From Chthoniobacterales bacterium (GTDB lineage: Bacteria; Verrucomicrobiota; Verrucomicrobiia; Chthoniobacterales; UBA10450), in assembly GCA_013697015.1 (NCBI GenBank), contig JACCXL010000313.1, positions 1 to 11,633 of the forward strand: a DNA stretch of 11,633 bases, written 5' to 3'. Both the position numbers and the translations under genes were made by a program. The notes beneath the pieces were generated by a model that was not told the origin of the DNA, ran no database searches, and saw nothing but the letters and a program-made list of their open reading frames with translations. Positions 8,243 through 11,633 of this stretch are shown here, one piece after another (the first letter of the stretch is position 1; each line of letters begins with the position of its first letter).

Positions 8243-9598
8243 ATGAAGCTCTCCGAAATCGACGCGACCCTCCGGCAAATTCGCGTTTCGCCGGTCAAAA
8301 CGCTCGGTCAGAATTTCCTCCACGACCAGAACCTCGCGCGCTGGATCGTGGCAAAAGCAGAGCTCGCAGCGGACGATTTCGTGGTGGAGATCGGCCCCGG
8401 ATTAGGCGCGCTCACGGAGTTTGCTCTGGCGAGCGGGGCCCATGTGCTGGCTTTGGAAAAGGACGCTCGCCTCGCCGATTTCCTGCGTGAAAATTTGCGA
8501 AACGAGCGGATCGAGGTGCGGCACGGCGATGCGCTTGATTTTGATCCCCGCGAGCTCTTCGTGCACGGCCCGGTGAAACTTTTGGGAAATCTGCCGTATT
8601 ACGTAGCGAGTCAACTTCTCCTGAGGTTTATCGCTCAGCCTAGCGCTATCTCACTGGGCGTGTTGATGTTGCAAAATGAAATGGCGCGTCGGCTTTCCGC
8701 ACAGCCACGTTCGCCGGAGTACGGAGCCCTCACTCTGCTCGTGCAGTCGAGTTACAAGGTGGAGTTTCTGCGCAGCGTTCCAAAGACTGTCTTTCTGCCC
8801 GAACCAGAAGTCGATTCCGCGCTCATCGAAATATCGCCGCGCGCTCCTGGCGAACTGCCCGATCACGACGCGGAGACGTTTCGGCGGCTCGTTCGGACCG
8901 GGTTTTCGCAGCGACGCAAGCAACTCCGGAAACTCCTCCGCTCTGAAGTTCCAGACTGGTCCGCGGCGGTAGACGACGGCGGCTTCGATCTTCGAGCCCG
9001 TGCGGAGGAATTGACCTTGGCTCAATGGATCGGTCTGGCGCGGATAGTCCGTTCTCCGGCACCAGAAAACCGTGCTCCTGGCGATCCGGAGCTCTTTCCG
9101 GTAGTGGATCAAGGCGACCAATTCGTTAGGCTCGCGCACCGGGCCGAAGTGCATGGGGATAACTTGCGGCATCGGGCTGTCCACATCTTCCTTTTCAACG
9201 CCGCCGGCGAGCTTTTCCTGCAGAAGCGCTCCTGGCGAAAAGACCGCCATCCGGGGACCTGGGACTCAAGCGCCGCCGGCCATCTTGAGGGTGAGGAGGA
9301 GTATGATATCGCCGCTGTTCGCGAACTTAAGGAAGAACTCGGCGTCACTGCGAAGCTGGACCGGGTGCGCAAGCTCGGTCCGTCAGATCAAACGGGCCAG
9401 GAATTCATTTGGTTGTACCGCGCGCAACCGGAGGGACCATTTCAGCTGGAACCGGCGGAGATCGAGACCGGCGGATTCTTTCCGACAGACCTGATCGACC
9501 GATGGAGGGAGGCGCGGCCCGGCGATTTCGCTCCAGGATTTATCGAATGCTGGAAAGCGTTTCGCGAAACGAAATGCGCAGGGACAGCCGAAAGGTAA
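8243..9598 (+). CDS. rsmA: 16S rRNA dimethyladenosine transferase (KsgA/RsmA) fused to a Nudix hydrolase
   Basis: Residues 1 to about 268 are KsgA, which uses S-adenosylmethionine to dimethylate two adjacent adenosines near the 3' end of 16S rRNA (A1518/A1519 in E. coli). Visible motifs are TLGQNFLHD, SAM-binding VVEIGPGLG (47-55), the catalytic NLPYYV (116-121) and FLPEPEVDSALI. A short Pro-rich linker follows, then a Nudix domain from about residue 283 (ELFPVVDQGDQFVRLAHRAE). Its Nudix box at 346-368 matches Gx5Ex7REUxEExGU at every fixed position. The second domain resembles the YfcD/isopentenyl-diphosphate-isomerase-like Nudix group (HRAVHIFLFN, LFLQKRS). KsgA alone is normally about 260-290 residues; this protein has 451. 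No in-frame start codon lies near the Nudix domain, so it is not a separate gene. The ATG at 8243 is preferred over the GTG at 8228; neither has a good SD. The Nudix substrate is unknown. Confidence 0.93.
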   Translation: MKLSEIDATLRQIRVSPVKTLGQNFLHDQNLARWIVAKAELAADDFVVEIGPGLGALTEFALASGAHVLALEKDARLADFLRENLRNERIEVRHGDALDFDPRELFVHGPVKLLGNLPYYVASQLLLRFIAQPSAISLGVLMLQNEMARRLSAQPRSPEYGALTLLVQSSYKVEFLRSVPKTVFLPEPEVDSALIEISPRAPGELPDHDAETFRRLVRTGFSQRRKQLRKLLRSEVPDWSAAVDDGGFDLRARAEELTLAQWIGLARIVRSPAPENRAPGDPELFPVVDQGDQFVRLAHRAEVHGDNLRHRAVHIFLFNAAGELFLQKRSWRKDRHPGTWDSSAAGHLEGEEEYDIAAVRELKEELGVTAKLDRVRKLGPSDQTGQEFIWLYRAQPEGPFQLEPAEIETGGFFPTDLIDRWREARPGDFAPGFIECWKAFRETKCAGTAER

Positions 9599-9600
9599 CG

Positions 9601-9930
9601 CTATTTCCGACGGCTGGAATTGCGCTTCTTGGCAGACGTCGATCTGCCAGGCTTTTTCGAACCGGCACGCGCCTCATTCTTCGTCGTGACTGGCCTTAAA
9701 CCGCGCGGCGCGCGCTCCGGCAGATCGTTGACGGCGGACCGTTTGAATTTTCGCGCCGCTTTGCGCGCTGCTTCTTTTCCTCCATGGACGGCATCGCTAA
9801 ACATCCGGCTGACGGTTCGGCTGCCGCGCAGGAAATGAACCTGAAAACCGTGCGTCTGCTTACTTGCACGCGGTTTGGTGTCGATGCGGCGGATGTTGGA
9901 TTCCGAGTCGGGATTAGCTCGCTTTTTCAT
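9601..9930 (-). CDS. Small AP2-like DNA-binding protein
   Basis: The protein has 109 residues and is extremely rich in Lys and Arg. Residues 13-64 (IRRIDT...THGFQVHF...RMFSDAVHGGKEAARKAARKF) resemble the three-strand plus helix AP2/ERF-type fold: an aromatic residue in strand two (GFQVHF), a strand ending in FSD, then GGKEAA at the start of an amphipathic helix. Small stand-alone AP2-like proteins of this kind are known in Verrucomicrobiota and Planctomycetes. Residues 70-109 form a disordered basic tail rich in Arg, Lys, Ser and Pro. The ATG is at 9930; only a weak AGCAGA precedes it. The gene converges on ksgA with 2 nt between the stops. DNA binding is likely, but regulatory targets are unknown. 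Some doubt remains because sequence similarity in this fold is low. Confidence 0.68.
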   Translation of the reverse strand: MKKRANPDSESNIRRIDTKPRASKQTHGFQVHFLRGSRTVSRMFSDAVHGGKEAARKAARKFKRSAVNDLPERAPRGLRPVTTKNEARAGSKKPGRSTSAKKRNSSRRK

Positions 9931-10002
9931 TTCTGCTTTATTGACGGAAGCTAGGACAAGCCTGCGCGAGACGCAAACTATGTCGTGGTTTTGATGAGGA
10001 TT

Positions 10003-10761
10003 TCATGGCAGCGCTGCGATCTGAGCGGGAGGCGGAAGATTCCAAGCTTCCCAATTCCTGGCATACTCCGCGGACGGCATTAACGCATAGCAAGGTTTCT
10101 GCAACTCTCGCAAGCGCGTGATCAAATGAACGAGATCGCGCTCGGCCATGGTCGTGCACCCGGCCGTCGGCCGATCGACGCCGCGCCGGATGTGAAAGAA
10201 GATCGCGCTGCCTTCTCCCGCTACCGGCGGATCGGAATTATGCCGAATCTCCACCAGCCAGCGGTACGCGAAATCGTTGTGCCGCATCTTCTGCTTCTCA
10301 AACCACGCCGGTGGATGAGCCGGGTCATCGATCGTTACGAAGCGGTTGTATTGCGGGAGGCGCGAGTCGTCCACCCATGCGTCTGCCCCAGTCACTTGAT
10401 GAAACGGAAAATCGGCTCCATCTGGGAGCTGCGCGTCATAGGTGTAGATGCGGCCGATGCGAAAAATGCCGGCCGGGGCGCGACCATCGCGCTCTTTTTT
10501 GCGCAGCCCTGATTCATCCTGGCCCGCGAGCCCGGAACCCCACGCCAGTCCTTTTTTACCGAACAAGACGTGCCAGGCGGGACCCGCCGCGATCCAGTGT
10601 CCGCCGCGGCGATCGAACATCTGCAGTCGCCCGTTCATGGAGTTCCAGTCGGGAGCGACGCCGACAATCAGTTGCGTGCAATCTTCCGGGACCCCGGCGG
10701 CATAACCGCTGCTGGCGAGGAGTAGCAAGGCCATGGTTTTTGCGCCTCGAAAAACAAACAT
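10003..10761 (-). CDS. Secreted L,D-transpeptidase-like (YkuD-type) protein
   Basis: The N-terminus (MFVFRGAK, then a MALLLLASSGYAAG hydrophobic stretch) is a typical signal peptide, so the protein should act in the periplasm or envelope. The catalytic region near residues 184-206 reads GSAIFFHIRRG...DRPTAGCTTMAE, with H190 and the nucleophile C202 in TAGCTT. This is a variant of the YkuD motif HG...S(H)GC(V)R seen in a divergent L,D-transpeptidase-type subfamily; such enzymes form or exchange peptidoglycan cross-links or attach proteins to peptidoglycan. Upstream, ERDGRAPAGIFRIG resembles the TPxG-type strand of these domains. Starts at 10767 (TTG), 10761 (ATG) and 10734 (ATG) are possible. 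The ATG at 10761 keeps the positively charged n-region of the signal peptide; the one at 10734 has GAGG 9 nt upstream. The gene diverges from the TMTC-like gene. Enzymatic activity is inferred from the motif. Confidence 0.85.
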   Translation of the reverse strand: MFVFRGAKTMALLLLASSGYAAGVPEDCTQLIVGVAPDWNSMNGRLQMFDRRGGHWIAAGPAWHVLFGKKGLAWGSGLAGQDESGLRKKERDGRAPAGIFRIGRIYTYDAQLPDGADFPFHQVTGADAWVDDSRLPQYNRFVTIDDPAHPPAWFEKQKMRHNDFAYRWLVEIRHNSDPPVAGEGSAIFFHIRRGVDRPTAGCTTMAERDLVHLITRLRELQKPCYALMPSAEYARNWEAWNLPPPAQIAALP

Positions 10762-10814
10762 TCTCAAACTTAGACGCGCAATTTAATCCTTCTGTCCAAC
10801 GTCATTTCCCCGCT

Positions 10815-11633
10815 GTGAGAAAATTTGTTCCTGCGCTGCTCATCGCGCTCGTCGTCTGCATCGCATATGCTCCCGCCGTTCGGGACGGTTTTGTCTGGGA
10901 CGACACCGCCCTTATCCTGCGCGACCCACTCATTCGCAGTTGGCGGCTGATCCCCGAGGGATTCCAACATTTTCTATTCACAGACGCCACCGCCTCCAAC
11001 TTTTACCGGCCAATTCAACGGCTTACCTATACATTTGAGTATTGGGCTTTCGGTGCGCACGCCGCGCCGTATCACGTCACGAGCGTGTTGTGCCAGATAG
11101 CGGCAGCGCTCGCCCTCCTGGCCGCGGCGCGCGAGTTACTGCGCTTACTCGGTTTGCCGGAAGACTCGACGCGATGGGCGGCCTTTGCCGCTACGCTGGT
11201 TTGGGCGATTCATCCCATCCAGTCGGCTGCGGTTGTCTACGTGTCGGGCCGCGCCGATTCTCTCGCGGCGCTTTTCGGATTTAGCGGATTGTATTGTGCG
11301 TTGCGGGCGTTCCGTGGAGGAGCCCGGGCGAAATGGACGCTCATTTGCGTCGCGGCCATGCTCTTTCTCTGCAGCGCGCTCAGCAAGGAAGCAGGCCTGC
11401 TTTTTCCGTTGTTCTGGTGCGCGGTGGCCTTTTTGCGACGAGTTCGCGGGATGCTCGGTGCTTCCGCGGCGACCGCGCTCGCTGTGGCGCTGGTTTACGC
11501 TTCGCTGCGTTTCTCGGCAGAGCATGTCGCGCCGCCGTTAGCACGCCATCCGATGCCGCTCCTCGTTCGGCCGGTGTTGGCCGCGCGTGCCGTGGCGGAG
11601 TACGCGGGCCTGATCGCCTTTCCTCTGCACCTC
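10815..11633 (+). CDS. TMTC-like multi-spanning membrane protein, N-terminal part (runs off right edge)
   Basis: A GTG at 10815-10817 opens a frame that runs to the window end (273 codons). It begins MRKFVPALLIALVVCIAYAP (first transmembrane helix), followed by DGFVWDD (24-30), a luminal/periplasmic acidic pair typical of GT-C glycosyltransferases. Then come FYRPIQRLTY (63-72), several further hydrophobic helices, IHPIQSAAV at 132-140 with SGRADSLAALF at 144-154, and SALSKEAGLLFPLF. These are hallmarks of the TMTC/DUF1736-type family, which in eukaryotes act as O-mannosyltransferases with C-terminal TPRs; the bacterial members are less well studied. Sugar transfer in the cell envelope is inferred. 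The frame is open upstream of the GTG but has no ATG there, and no SD is visible. The 53-nt gap to the divergent transpeptidase-like gene is too short to assign separate promoters. Confidence 0.85.
   Translation, partial: MRKFVPALLIALVVCIAYAPAVRDGFVWDDTALILRDPLIRSWRLIPEGFQHFLFTDATASNFYRPIQRLTYTFEYWAFGAHAAPYHVTSVLCQIAAALALLAAARELLRLLGLPEDSTRWAAFAATLVWAIHPIQSAAVVYVSGRADSLAALFGFSGLYCALRAFRGGARAKWTLICVAAMLFLCSALSKEAGLLFPLFWCAVAFLRRVRGMLGASAATALAVALVYASLRFSAEHVAPPLARHPMPLLVRPVLAARAVAEYAGLIAFPLHL

Noticed and set aside
9040..9100. Frameshift artefact joining separate ksgA and Nudix genes
   Set aside because: The frame is continuous with a plausible linker, the Nudix part has no in-frame start codon of its own, and both domains keep all key residues. 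A relative comparison would still settle it.
8651..9250. Minus-strand open frame of 199 codons across the KsgA-Nudix junction
   Set aside because: It is antisense to two clearly conserved domains and carries no motif of its own.

Overview
The window looks like chromosomal DNA of a Verrucomicrobiota bacterium, plausibly in the Chthoniobacterales/Spartobacteria neighbourhood. This placement is inferred from gene content and protein style: tandem membrane-anchored TolB-like/TPR proteins with an ELKRRNVY N-terminus, a very small AP2-like basic protein, a transketolase with the GHLGLPLG variant, a TMTC-like membrane protein, and moderately GC-rich DNA. No 16S or other phylogenetic marker was compared. 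Genes are densely packed on both strands, and most starts lack a convincing Shine-Dalgarno sequence.

Layout. (1) 1-2426, minus strand: two tandem paralogues. A complete 688-residue three-helix membrane protein with a TolB/FlgO-like domain and TPR repeats is followed 9 nt later by a GTG-started paralogue that runs off the left edge. (2) 2427-2791: a 365-nt divergent intergenic region with a good sigma70-type promoter (TTGACA-N16-TATAGT) facing right. (3) 2792-4819, plus strand: rplI (ribosomal protein L9) and dnaB (replicative helicase), abutting as TAAATG. (4) 4816-6816, minus strand: tkt (transketolase), convergent with dnaB; the two stop codons share one CTAG. (5) 6921-8114, plus strand: a DUF697-type membrane protein whose N-terminal half resembles a GTPase domain that has lost its P-loop and NKxD motifs. 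(6) 8115-8242: a short gap with three TGTGAATA-like 9-mers, two of them forming a dyad. (7) 8243-9598, plus strand: KsgA/RsmA 16S rRNA dimethyltransferase fused in one frame to a complete Nudix hydrolase domain. (8) 9601-9930, minus strand: an AP2-like, extremely basic 109-residue protein. (9) 10003-10761, minus strand: a secreted L,D-transpeptidase-like protein. (10) 10815 to the right edge, plus strand: the N-terminal part of a TMTC-like multi-spanning membrane protein.

The core is housekeeping: translation (rplI, ksgA), replication (dnaB) and the pentose phosphate pathway (tkt). Less-characterised envelope or regulatory genes sit around it. The most noteworthy items are the KsgA-Nudix fusion, the apparent pseudo-GTPase/DUF697 protein, the repeated 9-mers in front of ksgA, and a structured, non-conserved N-terminal extension of dnaB. 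No tRNA, rRNA, CRISPR array, insertion sequence or phage gene was seen.
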